In this document: positions 11,201 to 20,764 of the stretch, one piece after another
Layout of the letters: each line of letters begins with the position of its first letter
Numbering within the stretch: position 1 is the stretch's first letter
NCBI GenBank assembly: GCA_006384855.1
Contig: VCJN01002783.1
Span: 79,883-143,882 of the forward strand
DNA: 64,000 nucleotides
Direction of reading: 5' to 3'
Origin: Tetraselmis striata
Taxonomy: Eukaryota > Chlorophyta > Chlorodendrophyceae > Chlorodendrales > Chlorodendraceae
Program-made: the position numbers and the translations under genes
Notes under the pieces: model-generated
Databases searched by the model: none
Told to the model about the DNA's origin: nothing
The model's input: only the letters and a program-made list of their open reading frames with translations

Positions 11201-14200
11201 GTAAAGTAAACTATGTACGGGTGCCGGCGCATTAATAATAAGAGCACTGCGGATAAGAGCCCGCCCCGCCCGCCAGAGGGCAAATGCAGACAAAACTATA
11301 GCGGAGCTATAGTGAATGTTCTTATCATAGATTGGATGCCAGACCAGTTTGAGGCTTATATAGGAAGGTTCTAATAAGCGCGTCGGCACCCGTAGTCTAT
11401 TATGGAAGTAATAGCGTGGATGCAGGTTAATTGGGGGCGGGAGGGGTGGCACCCACCCTGGTAGTCCTTGTTCTTGAGGTGCAGCATGGCGCGGTTGGAC
11501 AGCACCAGCACGTTGCCCGGCTGCTGCACAAGCACCAGCTGCCACAGCTCTGCGGCGCGCCCGAGGTCGCCCTGCTTGAAGGCCTCGTTGCCGGCGACGC
11601 GCAGCTCGTTCAGTGCCTCGTCGCCCGCCAGCGGAGCGGACGCGGCCGAGGCAGCCGGCGCTGCTGCCGCTTTCGCCGCTGCCATGGGGGCGGAGGGCTG
11701 CTTCGCCTCGGACTTCTCCTCTGCGGGGGGGGCCGCTGGCTGGCCTGCAGCAGGCTCCCTGGCAGGGGTCGGCTCGGCCTGCGCCACCGATGGAGGCTGC
11801 TTGCCAGGCGTCTGTTGCTTGGGCTGCTTGGTCTTCTTGTTCGCCGCCGCGCTGGCAATAGCCTATGAGGGAAAAGGGCGGTCGGTGTCAGCTGCGGGAG
11901 GGGAGGCGGAAGATGTGCTCGGATTTTGCTGAGACGTGCAAGACCCTGTGGCTATTGCGCTGCGGTCGGGCGGGACATCAGGCGGCATTGTCCAACAGGG
12001 GACTCGTAGCAGCGGTGCCGCTGGTCGACAAGGCGGTGAGCCTGAAGAGGTGTGCGGAAGGGGGGGAGGGGACAGATGTGGGGAGGGAGGGGGGGGGGGG
12101 GGGGGCACTGGTGTGCATCCTCAGTGGGGCGCACCTGCTGCCTGGCAGCCTGCGCATCCGCAAGGCGCTTGGCCCGCTCCGCCCTGCGGGCCTCCCACTC
12201 CGCCTGCGCCACGGCCGCCTTGTGGCGCCGGCTCTCCGCCGCCTCGGCGAACGTGGCCAGCGCGTCCTCCCCCTCCTGCTCCTCCTCGCTCTCGTCGTCG
12301 CTGTCCAGCTCCTCGATCACGACCGCGCCCTTCTTGTATTCCGTCGACCCGTTGCCAAAGGCGGCGGCGGCCTTGGCGCGCCGCGCGCTCCGCGCCTTGA
12401 TGGCGGCGCGCACCTCTGCCAGCTCCCGCTCCACCGCCTTCCGGGCGCCGGACGGCACGCGCTCCGCCGCGGCGGAAAACGCGGCGGCCGCGCCCTCCGG
12501 TGCGCCCAGCGCCCGGCGGCAGCCGCCCAGCCGATTCCACGCCTTGCCGTAGCCGGGGTCCAGCGCAACCGCAGCGCCGGCGTCGGCCTCCGCCGCCGCC
12601 GCCTCGCCCAGTTTGAGCCGGCACGCGGCGCGGTTGTTCAGGAGCACCGCGCACGCAGGCGTCAGGCGCAGCGCCCGGCTGAACGTGTCCGCCGCCGCGA
12701 GGTAGTCCCCCCTGGCAAAGGCCTCGTTGCCGCTCGCGCGCAGCGCGTCTGCCTGCACCTGCAGGCTTGGCTCCGCCGGCTCCGTCGCCACCTCTGGCAA
12801 CTCGACCTCCTCCCCCTCCTCCTCCTCCTCCTCCTCCTCCTCCTCCTCCTCAACCACAATGCGCTTCTTCTCCACCGCCACCGCCGCGCTTGCCGGCACC
12901 TCCCCAGGGCGACTAGCAGAGGTGGGCTTGGCGGCACTGTCCGCCGCTGCCGCCTTGGGCACGGTAGGGTCGGGGTAGTAGCCGGTGCCCTGGCCGCTGG
13001 TGCCGAAAAAGTAGCCCGGCAGCGGGCCACCCCACTTGGGGCAGGGCACGAAGTCCCCGGTGGCCTCCGGCTGCACGGGCGGCGCCTCCATCTCCACCTC
13101 CTCAACGCCCCCGTCTTCCTCCTCCTCCTCTTCTTCGCTCTCCTCCCCGTCGCTCACCTCCTCGATGGCCACACGCTTCATGGACTTCTTCTCCTGCCGG
13201 CCCGGGACAGCACAGAGGTCAGTGCCTGCCCTGGCGCTGGAGCCCAAATGATACATGCTGCTGCATACAGGCCGCCGGGCTGGTAAACGTGGCGGCCGTT
13301 GTCACCCAGGTAACAATGATCCACCCCCCTATCCAGGAGACCCACTGCCCGATGATTGCGGCGGGTTGAGGCTCCTCACCAGCGCCTTCTCCGCGGCGTC
13401 GCGCACGCGCAGCAGCTCCTTGACGGACGGGTCGGCCGACAGCCCCTGCTGCGCGTCCGCCAGCGCGCCCTCCATGTCCTTCAGCTCCAGCCGGGCGGCG
13501 GCGCGCCGCAGCAGCGCCTGCACGGACGGGAAACGCGCAGCACCGTGTCAGGCACTTTGAGACGATATGGGTGCGTCGGGTCTAGCGCAGGCGAGAGGGT
13601 GCGGACCCGGATTGTGTGGAAGTCCGTTTCGAGCCGATTTTGCTTTATTCTGTTATATAAGCAATTTACGTCAAGATTTGCAGGTTGTCCGGTCACAACA
13701 TCTGCATGTGGTGAGTTACGTTGTGTTTATGTGCCCAACTTCACCTAATTCGTGTTCTTAAGTTGCATGACTAAGCTAAGCGGGATCCCCTGAACTTGGC
13801 GTCATTACGTGACCCCCATTGACTTTCCATTAATTTTGAGGGTCCCCCCATTAATTCATCATGCTTGATTAGTGACATGATTAAGAGAAAAAGTAATCAT
13901 TTCTAATTATTTTTAACAATTAAGAAGACTTCTGCACAACCGTGCAGACAGATGTATGAGATGCCTTCAGACATATGAAAGGGGAAGGGGCAAGATGGAG
14001 TGAGAGGGAGACAGAAGAGCGGGAGGCAGGGGAGGTAGGACGGCGAGGTAGAGGTGCAAATGGGAGGCGGGGCGAAAGTAGGAGCGCAGGTTAAGATGGT
14101 GGCGGAGAAGCGTTCAATACATGCAGCGTCAGCGCGATGCTCTGACTGCCTGGATGAGGGGGGCCGACAGCAGGGCAGGGGAGTGGTGCGGGGCAGGGGG

Positions 14201-16551
14201 TGGCGGCGCACCTTCATGTAGCCCGGCTCCACGTCCAGCGCCGCGCTGCAGTCCGCCTCCGCCTTCTCCCAGTGCTTGAGCTTCATGTGCACCGCAGCGC
14301 GGTTCGCAAGCACCACCGCGCTGGTGGGCCACAGCTCCAGCGACAGCGTGTACGCCGCCACGGCCGACGGATACTCGCGCGCGCGGAACAGGTCGTTGCC
14401 CTTCTCCTTCTCGCGGATGGCCAGCACCTCGCGCTCCGCGGAGCTCAGCCCGCGGTTGGCGGCGGACAGCTTGTCCACGGAGCCCACGATGGCGGGGGTC
14501 TCCAACTCCGTCTTGCCCTGCGACACAGACGACGCGCACATGCGGGCAACACCGGTCAAGGGAAGAAAGGGGCGGGCAAGAGCGGGTCGTCAACCACTTG
14601 GCTTGATGTCATTGCCTTGCTATAAAAGTTACACAGATCCTGCCACATGCACAGCTATGATCTACTGCAAATAATATATATTGCTGTTATGACACCACGA
14701 GGGAGGTCCGCATTTTAATCTCAAGTATGCACCATTTTTCTGCACGGGAACCCTTGCTTGGTGCTGCAAAACCGATCAGCGGCTATGGATCCCCCACATG
14801 CCATGCCATACCATGGTACAATCCATACTCAGGTGCGGGGTATGTGGGCATAACAACACTGTGACTGCAAACCATACACCCGCCTGCCAGAGGTCGCACA
14901 TGGAAAGGCAAAAGCGATGATGCCCTAGCAAATGTTCCTGCAAGTCAGATCTGACTCAAACTTTAGGCCTGTACCCAGGGCTCCTATATGAGAAAGCACA
15001 TTGGCACCTGATGTACATGCTGTTTTACCTCGGAGGTGTGCGTAGTCGCTACATCGATGCCTAAAACAGTCCGGTCTCACGTCTCTCTCGCCATCGCTGT
15101 GTGTGGGCACTGGACAATCAAGGCCAATTCCCAGGGCTTTTTGGTTATGTATAAGTACCCCCATTGTTGTGAGAGGATATGGAAACGCGGGCACATGTGA
15201 ATACGGGTGCCGACGCACCCATAACAAGCCTTCTAAATATAAGCCCCAAGCTGGACTTGCATGCAACATATAAGAACATTCGCTATAGTTTCGTCTACTT
15301 TTGACATCTGGCAGGCAGGGCAGGCTCTATTTCACAGTGTTCTTATTACCGCGCCGGCACCCGTACATGCAAGCGCTTGCGGGTGGCTGTAGTAGCCACG
15401 TAGGTGCTTCCCATCACCACACCCCCAGGGTCAGACAGGCAGCCAGCGGGCAGTATGCACGCCCGGCGCACCTCCTCCGGCTCGTCGCCCTCCTCCGCGA
15501 GCGCGGCATCGGCGACCTGGTCCCATTTGCGGTAGTAGTCCTGCCCGCTGCGCACCTGGCCGCCCACGCTGGCGTCGCCCTTGGCCACCGCGGGCGTTGC
15601 GGGGACCATCTCGCCCGCGTCCGTGGGCAGGGCTGGCCGCCTTGGGGGCGCAATGCAGTGGGTGTTGGGGGCACTGCCCGGGGTGAGGGCACAGGAATTT
15701 AGCGGCAGCCATGTGCAGGACAGGAAGGGGAAGGGGGCCCAGGCAGGCGAACAGCGGCACTCACCCCCGGCGGCTTGCACTGGCGGCGGCCAGCGCCTCG
15801 TCGCGCGCCTTGACCTGCGTCAGGAAGGAGGCGATGTCCTGCTTGGCGGCGCGCGCGGCCTCCTCCTCCGCGCGGCGCACCTCCGGGTCGCCTGGCAGCA
15901 GCAACGGGTTGCCCAGCGCCTGTGTGCGAGTAACGGGTGCACTCAGCTACACCAGCATCCCCCCCCCCCCCCCTCCCCCACCACCAACAATTCTCGCCCA
16001 ATTCCCGCCCCTGCTTCTCCAACCCCCCCGCCCCTCCCGCGTGCGCGATGCAGTCCAGCTGTGCTGGGGCAGAGCATGGTTAGGCAAGAGGGGACTGGTA
16101 GGAGTGAAGGGGGGACAGAACGCGCCTTGAGCCGCTCGCGCACGCAGCCCGCGGTGGACTCAAAGCCCTCGCGGCGAAGGTACCCCTCGAGCTTGCGCAG
16201 CTTGTTCAGGTCCGTAGCTCCCTGAATCTGGTCGTACCTGCAGACAAGCCCAACCGGATTCAGCCTCTTAGCTTCCTGGATACCCCCAGAAATCAACGGG
16301 CGCGCGAAGGGAGGAGGACGAGCGGAGGTGTGTGTGTGTGGGGGGGGGGGGGGGGGGGGGGGGGGGAGGGGCGACAACGGAAGGCCGCGCTATGCGCCAT
16401 TCGCCGTGTCCTCCTCCCTTCGCGGAGAGTTATCGTGGGCGAGGCCCCGCTGTGCCCAGGACGGGTTGGGATATGCAACTCACGTGATGTTGTCGAACTC
16501 GCGCCTCTCGGCCTCCGTGACCTGCACCTCCTCCGCGCGGCTGGCGTTCAT
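8281..16551 (-). CDS. SPAG1: SPAG1-like TPR protein, dynein arm preassembly factor
   Basis: Nine exons, all phase-checked: 16551-16484, 16237-16126, 15919-15765, 15673-15472, 14517-14212, 13517-13380, 13193-12135, 11862-11457 and 10469-8281. They total 4635 bp, or 1544 residues. SPAG1 helps HSP90 and HSP70 preassemble axonemal dynein arms in the cytoplasm. The N-terminal 60 residues (DLNKLRKLEGYLRREGFEST), a DYYRKWDQV segment and the lead-in to the first TPR (EREVLAIREKEKGN) follow SPAG1 in order. Four TPR blocks lie near residues 210-315, 472-570, 760-865 and in the last third of exon 9. Residues 1430-1544 match an RPAP3_C-type domain. Twelve basic-hydrophobic-acidic motifs (such as TRKKIVVEES plus Glu runs) separate them. 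The ATG is preceded by an in-frame TAG. Exon 2 ends at a GC donor. The protein is longer than human SPAG1 because of the acidic repeats. Confidence 0.9.
9300..10110 (-). repeat. Coding tandem repeats of an acidic motif in SPAG1 exon 9
   Basis: Eight of the protein's twelve motifs lie here. Two alternating linker types (GSQAAPAAAA-PEPP and TTTAEPEGA) give a higher-order repeat of roughly 66 codons, so the array probably grew by unequal exchange. The DNA is rich in GAG/GAA triplets (CTC/CTT on the plus strand). Confidence 0.85.
10603..10753. mobile_element. MITE in SPAG1 intron 8, copy a
   Basis: Ends are GGGTGTCAACGCC and GCGCATCGGCACACG, inverted relative to each other, with the shared internal block GAATGTTCTTATAG. 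It lies inside intron 8 (11456-10470). Confidence 0.7.
10914..11082. mobile_element. MITE in SPAG1 intron 8, copy b
   Basis: Starts CGGGTGCCGGC, ends CTCGGCACCTGC, and carries the internal blocks GACGAAACTACAGCGGA and GCATGCAAGCCCAATTTGAG seen in its relatives. Confidence 0.7.
11218..11395. mobile_element. MITE in SPAG1 intron 8, copy c
   Basis: The best-preserved ends of the family: CGGGTGCCGGCGC at the left and GCGCGTCGGCACCCG at the right, forming terminal inverted repeats of about 15 bp. The element is about 178 bp with no coding capacity. Confidence 0.8.
14831..15010. mobile_element. Diverged MITE in SPAG1 intron 4
   Basis: A decayed member of the same family: TGCCAGAGGTCG, AGCAAATGTTCC and CATTGGCACC occupy matching positions. 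It sits in intron 4 (15471-14518). Confidence 0.5.
15204..15363. mobile_element. MITE in SPAG1 intron 4
   Basis: Begins CGGGTGCCGACGC and ends GCGCCGGCACCCG, near-perfect terminal inverted repeats around 160 bp. Its interior is in the opposite orientation to the copies in intron 8. Confidence 0.75.
16340..16368. repeat. Poly(G) tract in SPAG1 intron 1
   Basis: About 28 G residues (C on the transcribed sense strand) preceded by a short TG run. Other SPAG1 introns contain similar runs at about 15960 and 12086-12105. Confidence 0.9.
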
Positions 16552-16559
16552 AGTGGCGT

Positions 16560-17595
16560 CCTTCTCGGCCTACTCGGGCGGGAGCCGCTCAGGAGGTGCG
16601 CGCGGAGACTCGCGGGGGTTCCGAAGCCTGGCAACGCCTGCGACAGCCACGAGATGTCAGCCTACACGAAGTGCCCGTGTGCGGGCGCGTATGTGCCGTG
16701 TTTTTTCTACATCTCGGAAAGGGGGTTGTGGGAGGGGGGGGGGGGGGGAAGATCCTATCTGCTCCCATCGCGAGCCGCGACGGTTTTCTCCGCGCGACAT
16801 GCGCGGCGGGGCATCTCGACAGGGGCCGCCGCAGCCCGCGCTGCCTTTCCGACACGCGGCTACCTCGAGGCGGGGACGCGGGGCCGCACTAGATTCCAAT
16901 AATTGATGATATAACCTAGGGAGGGGGGTGTCGAGCCGAGGGGAGCGGCATCCAGCAGCTTGCCGTGGAAGGGGAAACGGCGCGTGCATGCGGCGGGGCG
17001 CCCCCCCGAGGGGGGACGCGGCTCGCTACGAGCTGCGCTGCCAGACGAGGGCACACGGGTCGTGGTACCTGATAGATACCCCTGACACAGGGGGAAGGCA
17101 GATGAGCGCTGGGTGCCTTGAAGTGTGGCTGCACGGAAACAGTGCAGCGGGGCGAGATGTTGGGAGGTAGCGGCAGTAATGGCCGAGGTGGTTGTGCCCG
17201 CGTTGTCGTTGCCGTCGTCGTCGCGAGCCGAGGCGAGCCGCGGCGCGCCATCATGCGCCGATGCTGTCGCCGATGAGGATGGTGACCTCTTGGCCTGGTT
17301 TGGCCTGGCCTCGGCCTGGCCTGGCCTGCCTCGCCTGGCCGTATTTATTCTACATAGTCGCTAGATATATTATGTCTAGGGATATTTCTATAACTAGCGA
17401 TTATTCAGTTTTCTAGAGAACACCCAGGATATAAAAACGCGAATGAATCTTGTCATACGGCTCAAATTTCTGACCCGTAGACTAATTGACGGATTGACCC
17501 GGTGAATATCTACCTTTCAGCCAGCTTTTCACCGCATAAACTACACTGCCTCGCGCGCGCAAATAACCCCGAGCAAATAATAGCTGAGACTTGAG
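16560..17595. other. Intergenic region 5' of SPAG1
   Basis: The presumed promoter region of SPAG1. It holds a poly(G) run at about 16733-16749 and a short TGGCC-rich stretch at about 17290-17340. No further gene is recognised, and no TATA-like element can be assigned. Confidence 0.4.
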
Positions 17596-17597
17596 CA

Positions 17598-17865
17598 GGT
17601 GCTACAGGTACCCTTGATTTGCTACATTTATTTTCCCCCTGCGTGGGCCACTGTGTGTGCTAACTCGGTGGCTATACCCTAATGCTGTAGTATTATGGAA
17701 GCCTGTAGGACTACTGGAATGGATAGCATTACCGCTAACAGTACTACAGCCTACAGGCTTCCATAAGCAGGTAGTACTACAGCATTAGGGTATAGCCACC
17801 GAGTTAGCACACAGTGGCCCGCGCAGGGGAAATAAATGTAGCAAATCAAGGGTACCTGTAGCACC
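17598..17865. mobile_element. Long-arm foldback element
   Basis: Two near-perfect inverted arms of about 112 bp surround a spacer of about 40 bp. The left arm opens GGTGCTACAGGTACCC and the right arm closes GGGTACCTGTAGCACC. It has no ORF, and no clear target-site duplication was found. It ends three bases before a retrotransposon 3' fragment. Confidence 0.85.
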
Positions 17866-17928
17866 TTACTCATCCATCCCGCCTTATGCGGGATGCGGGC
17901 CGCTTTTAGGCGCCTTGCTGCGTTGATT
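17866..17928 (+). mobile_element. 3' fragment of the non-LTR retrotransposon
   Basis: Matches the last coding codons and stop of the reverse transcriptase ORF ending at 33742 (the HPSRLMRDAGRF segment, then TAG) plus the first bases of its 3' tail. It contains the hairpin ATCCCGC-cttat-GCGGGAT. The tail continues at 21150 after the inserted split-repeat element. Confidence 0.85.
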
Positions 17929-18226
17929 GATCTAAACTAGTTTATGGGGTTTCCATCCTTGACCTAACCGCTTTTCAGCTACAAGTGCTGCGCAGTGGTA
18001 CGGGAACTAGTAACTGTTGTTGCGCCCTTGTTGGGTACAGCACGAGTAGACATAAAAGCAGCCAGAACAGCTGAGCCTGCCATCTTCCAGTTTTCGCTGC
18101 GTTCCACGCAGCGATGTAAAAACTGTCTCGTAACCCGTTGCGAGCAAGGTCACCCCAGGTTGTTCAAGACCACACCCGGCTCGCCATCCGAGTGTGATAT
18201 TCTCGTCCGTACGTCCGTGCGTTACT

Positions 18227-19102
18227 ATGTCAGATGGAGAAGAACCCGTCGCTGAGCCGACGTTGGAGTCGCTGAACGCAGATATGAGGGCCCAGTCTTC
18301 ATTACTGCGAGAGCTGGCTACAGCTGTGGCACAATTGACGGTTCGTGATCGCGTTGTTGATGGAGAAGGAGCACATGGCTCCGGCTCAGGGCAGCGTTTC
18401 GCGAGACAGCCGACAGGCAGCGGGGGAGCCGCAGAGCGCCCCGACTTGCTAGAGCTAGCCCAGAGCGGCCGTGTCGGAGCAAAATCCGTGAGTGCCGAGG
18501 ATGATTACCTCGCGGTGCCAGAGCTACTGCAGAGAGCAGAGTCTGGTTACGAGGCCGTTCGACCGGTCAGCCGAGTGCCTGGACTTTTCCCTTTGAGCAC
18601 CGACCTAACGAACGAGTACCTCAAGCAGGATGACCGGCGTCTGCCGGCCCAGGAGGAGTACTTGTGGATGTCGTGTTTCGGGGCTCACATGGCCGCCCTT
18701 TTCGTGGCGCTCGACGAGCTACTGCCCTACGTCCCTACCAGCAACCAGGACTTCACCCCCTACCTCGCGAGAGCCCGGAACCACGCCGAGGCCATCGACA
18801 AGGCGTTTCGGTTTCGTTTGGCCTTCCTACGGAAGCTCAATGAGATCAAGCGTGTGCACGGTGACCAAGGTGTTCTGGACGTGCTGCGAGCCCAGCATTT
18901 TCAGCCCGCTTCGGAGCATCTGGGTTCCGCGATTTTTGGGGACCTCATGCGGGACTACGAGCGTCGTGTCTTCGAGGCGACCGTTGCCAGCAGCGCCAAG
19001 GCGACCGCTACTTCTCGAGTGGCGGCTGCAGTTGCAGGTCGCGGGCGAGGGCGAGGACGTGGCGGAGGACGTGGACGTGGCCGCGAAGGTGAGCACGAGT
19101 GA
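18227..19102 (+). CDS. Gag-like ORF1 of the split-direct-repeat element
   Basis: A 291-residue protein starting at ATG 18227. The N terminus is acidic and probably helical (LLRELATAVAQLTVRD). The middle has a Trp- and Phe-containing helical region (EEYLWMSCFGAHMAALFVAL, then a Lys/Arg-rich helix around RFRLAFLRKLNEIKRVHG). The C terminus is a run of RGRGRG-type repeats, as in RNA-binding nucleocapsid tails. I infer a structural nucleic-acid-binding role from position and composition; no domain was identified. It ends in TGA followed by CGG, and the same frame stays open into the recombinase ORF. A decayed homologue lies at 57523-56635 on the minus strand. Confidence 0.8.
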   Translation: MSDGEEPVAEPTLESLNADMRAQSSLLRELATAVAQLTVRDRVVDGEGAHGSGSGQRFARQPTGSGGAAERPDLLELAQSGRVGAKSVSAEDDYLAVPELLQRAESGYEAVRPVSRVPGLFPLSTDLTNEYLKQDDRRLPAQEEYLWMSCFGAHMAALFVALDELLPYVPTSNQDFTPYLARARNHAEAIDKAFRFRLAFLRKLNEIKRVHGDQGVLDVLRAQHFQPASEHLGSAIFGDLMRDYERRVFEATVASSAKATATSRVAAAVAGRGRGRGRGGGRGRGREGEHE

Positions 19103-19105
19103 CGG
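19100..19105 (+). promoter_or_regulatory. UGA-CGG candidate stop-codon readthrough site
   Basis: A TGA stop directly followed by CGG, between two ORFs in the same frame. UGA-CGG is one of the best-characterised leaky stop contexts in eukaryotic translation. The second element copy keeps GAG-TGA-CGG and an open frame after it. A downstream RNA structure was not tested. Confidence 0.65.
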
Positions 19106-20764
19106 TGTGGGGCGCCGTTCGTCGGAGCTGCAGGAGCCTTGCGAGGCCACCTTTCGGTGACCGCCGCAAGACGCACCCTTGCAGCTCAACGGCGGGATGA
19201 GCGCCCTGTGTCAGGACCTGACCCCCCCACCTTACAGACTTCATTTAGACCTTCCTCGGTGCGGCGCTTCTTACAGCTACAGCCGAGTGCGGCTCAACCA
19301 TCCGCACACCTGCACATGGCGGCTCAACCATCCGCCTTTCGTACAACCCCACCTCTGCGTTCGTCGGTTGTTACACTACGAGTTACAACCGGTTCGCAAC
19401 GACCAAGTTTCGCGCGTGTACGTTACGCACGGGACAGGCGCTACGAGCGCGAAGGGCGCGCGGGGCGGCCCTCCTACCTGAACCTAGCCCCGCAAACCCG
19501 TACTGAAGCTACTGCAAACCCGTCCAGCAACTACCGGCCAACCGCCGGGAACCTAACCGCTGCTGCCGAGTACTTTGCGAACAGTGGCCGTGCCGGTGGC
19601 ACTCTGTCAGTAAAACGACGCACTTACGTAATCGACGAGCCCGCAGCTATCGCTCCGTGGGCTGCGTCACTGCGATCCCGACTACAGGACGCGTTCGGCT
19701 CAGACGAGCTAGGCCAGCGGACACTCGACCTGCTCTCCAGCTCCCTCAGCGCTCAGACCCTCAAGAGCTACGCCGGCAGACTGTCTCAGTTCGCTGAGTT
19801 CTGCCACGACTCCGAGAACATCAGCCCGCTGGAGGCGACTACTGCTACTGTTGTTCGGTACGTTGCCTGGATCGGGGAGCGAGGGCACATCGCAGCTAAG
19901 TCGCTGCAGCCCTACCTGTCTGCAATCAACACCTTCTTCGAGCTGCACAACCTCGTCCCGATCGCCAAGGACAGCCTACACCTCACTTCGGCAAGGCGTG
20001 GGTTAATGTTGCGGCAGCGCCGACTGGACGCTGCCCCCTTGCGTGTCCCTCTGCCTGCGGATGTAGCTTACCGCTTCGTCTCAAAGGCCGAGCTAATTGT
20101 GTCTGCTCCTTACCCAGAGTCCCACCTCGACTACCGAGCCCTCTTGGCCTCGGTTGTCAACTTCCTGTTCTTTGCCAGGGGCCTTACTGGCGTCTCCTGT
20201 CGAGCGCAAGATGTGCATGTCGACACCTACAACATCACCTTGCAAATCTACCGCGAGAAGGGTCGCGCTGGCCGTCGGGGACCCGACGACCTGCGCGTAC
20301 TTCTCCTTCCAGTGTCCGAGCACCCTCGAGTGGCACGACTCTTGCGCTACTTCATCGACAACGTCCAGTCTGTCCCCCTGGTTACTGTTGGCTTGGCTGC
20401 CTCCAACTTCTGGGCTGTCACTGTGGCTGAGCAGTCAAAACCTTGGACTGCGGCTACGATGTCAGACTGGTTGTCTACAGCGGTCAACCTAGTCAACGCT
20501 GCCCCTCCTGCTGGCACTTCCTGGACTTCACACAGTCTACGTAAGGGCGCAGCCTCTGCAGCAAACGCCATCGGAGCGCCACTGTCCCACATCCGCTACC
20601 AAGGCGGTTGGGCCACTAACTCCGATGTCGTTCTGGACTACATCGACCCCAACGTTCTTCCTTCTCCTGGCGCGTGGTTCTTCTTTGGACACATCGCCCC
20701 CCTCCGCCACTTCCAAGTCCAACAGGACTCCGCAGCGGTGGCCTTCCCAGTGCCTCCTTCATGA
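19103..20764 (+). CDS. Tyrosine recombinase of the split-direct-repeat element, probable readthrough product
   Basis: The frame is the same as ORF1 and is open from the codon after its UGA (19100-19102) to TGA at 20762-20764. The first in-frame ATG lies well inside, so readthrough or an unseen start is needed. The C-terminal half is a tyrosine recombinase: an N-terminal SAM-like domain (TLKSYAGRLSQFAEFC), a catalytic Arg region near FLFFARGLTGVS, the HSLRKGAA box with His and Arg, GGWATNSDVV, and the presumed nucleophile Tyr in VLDYIDP. It would cut and rejoin element ends at the B-A junction, giving insertion without duplication. There is no reverse transcriptase or RNase H motif before or after it. 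Confidence 0.88.
   Translation, partial: RCGAPFVGAAGALRGHLSVTAARRTLAAQRRDERPVSGPDPPTLQTSFRPSSVRRFLQLQPSAAQPSAHLHMAAQPSAFRTTPPLRSSVVTLRVTTGSQRPSFARVRYARDRRYEREGRAGRPSYLNLAPQTRTEATANPSSNYRPTAGNLTAAAEYFANSGRAGGTLSVKRRTYVIDEPAAIAPWAASLRSRLQDAFGSDELGQRTLDLLSSSLSAQTLKSYAGRLSQFAEFCHDSENISPLEATTATVVRYVAWIGERGHIAAKSLQPYLSAINTFFELHNLVPIAKDSLHLTSARRGLMLRQRRLDAAPLRVPLPADVAYRFVSKAELIVSAPYPESHLDYRALLASVVNFLFFARGLTGVSCRAQDVHVDTYNITLQIYREKGRAGRRGPDDLRVLLLPVSEHPRVARLLRYFIDNVQSVPLVTVGLAASNFWAVTVAEQSKPWTAATMSDWLSTAVNLVNAAPPAGTSWTSHSLRKGAASAANAIGAPLSHIRYQGGWATNSDVVLDYIDPNVLPSPGAWFFFGHIAPLRHFQVQQDSAAVAFPVPPS

Noticed and set aside
11865..13286. A 473-codon open frame on the plus strand
   Set aside because: Antisense of SPAG1 exon 7 and its introns; low-complexity Arg/Leu translation with no domain.
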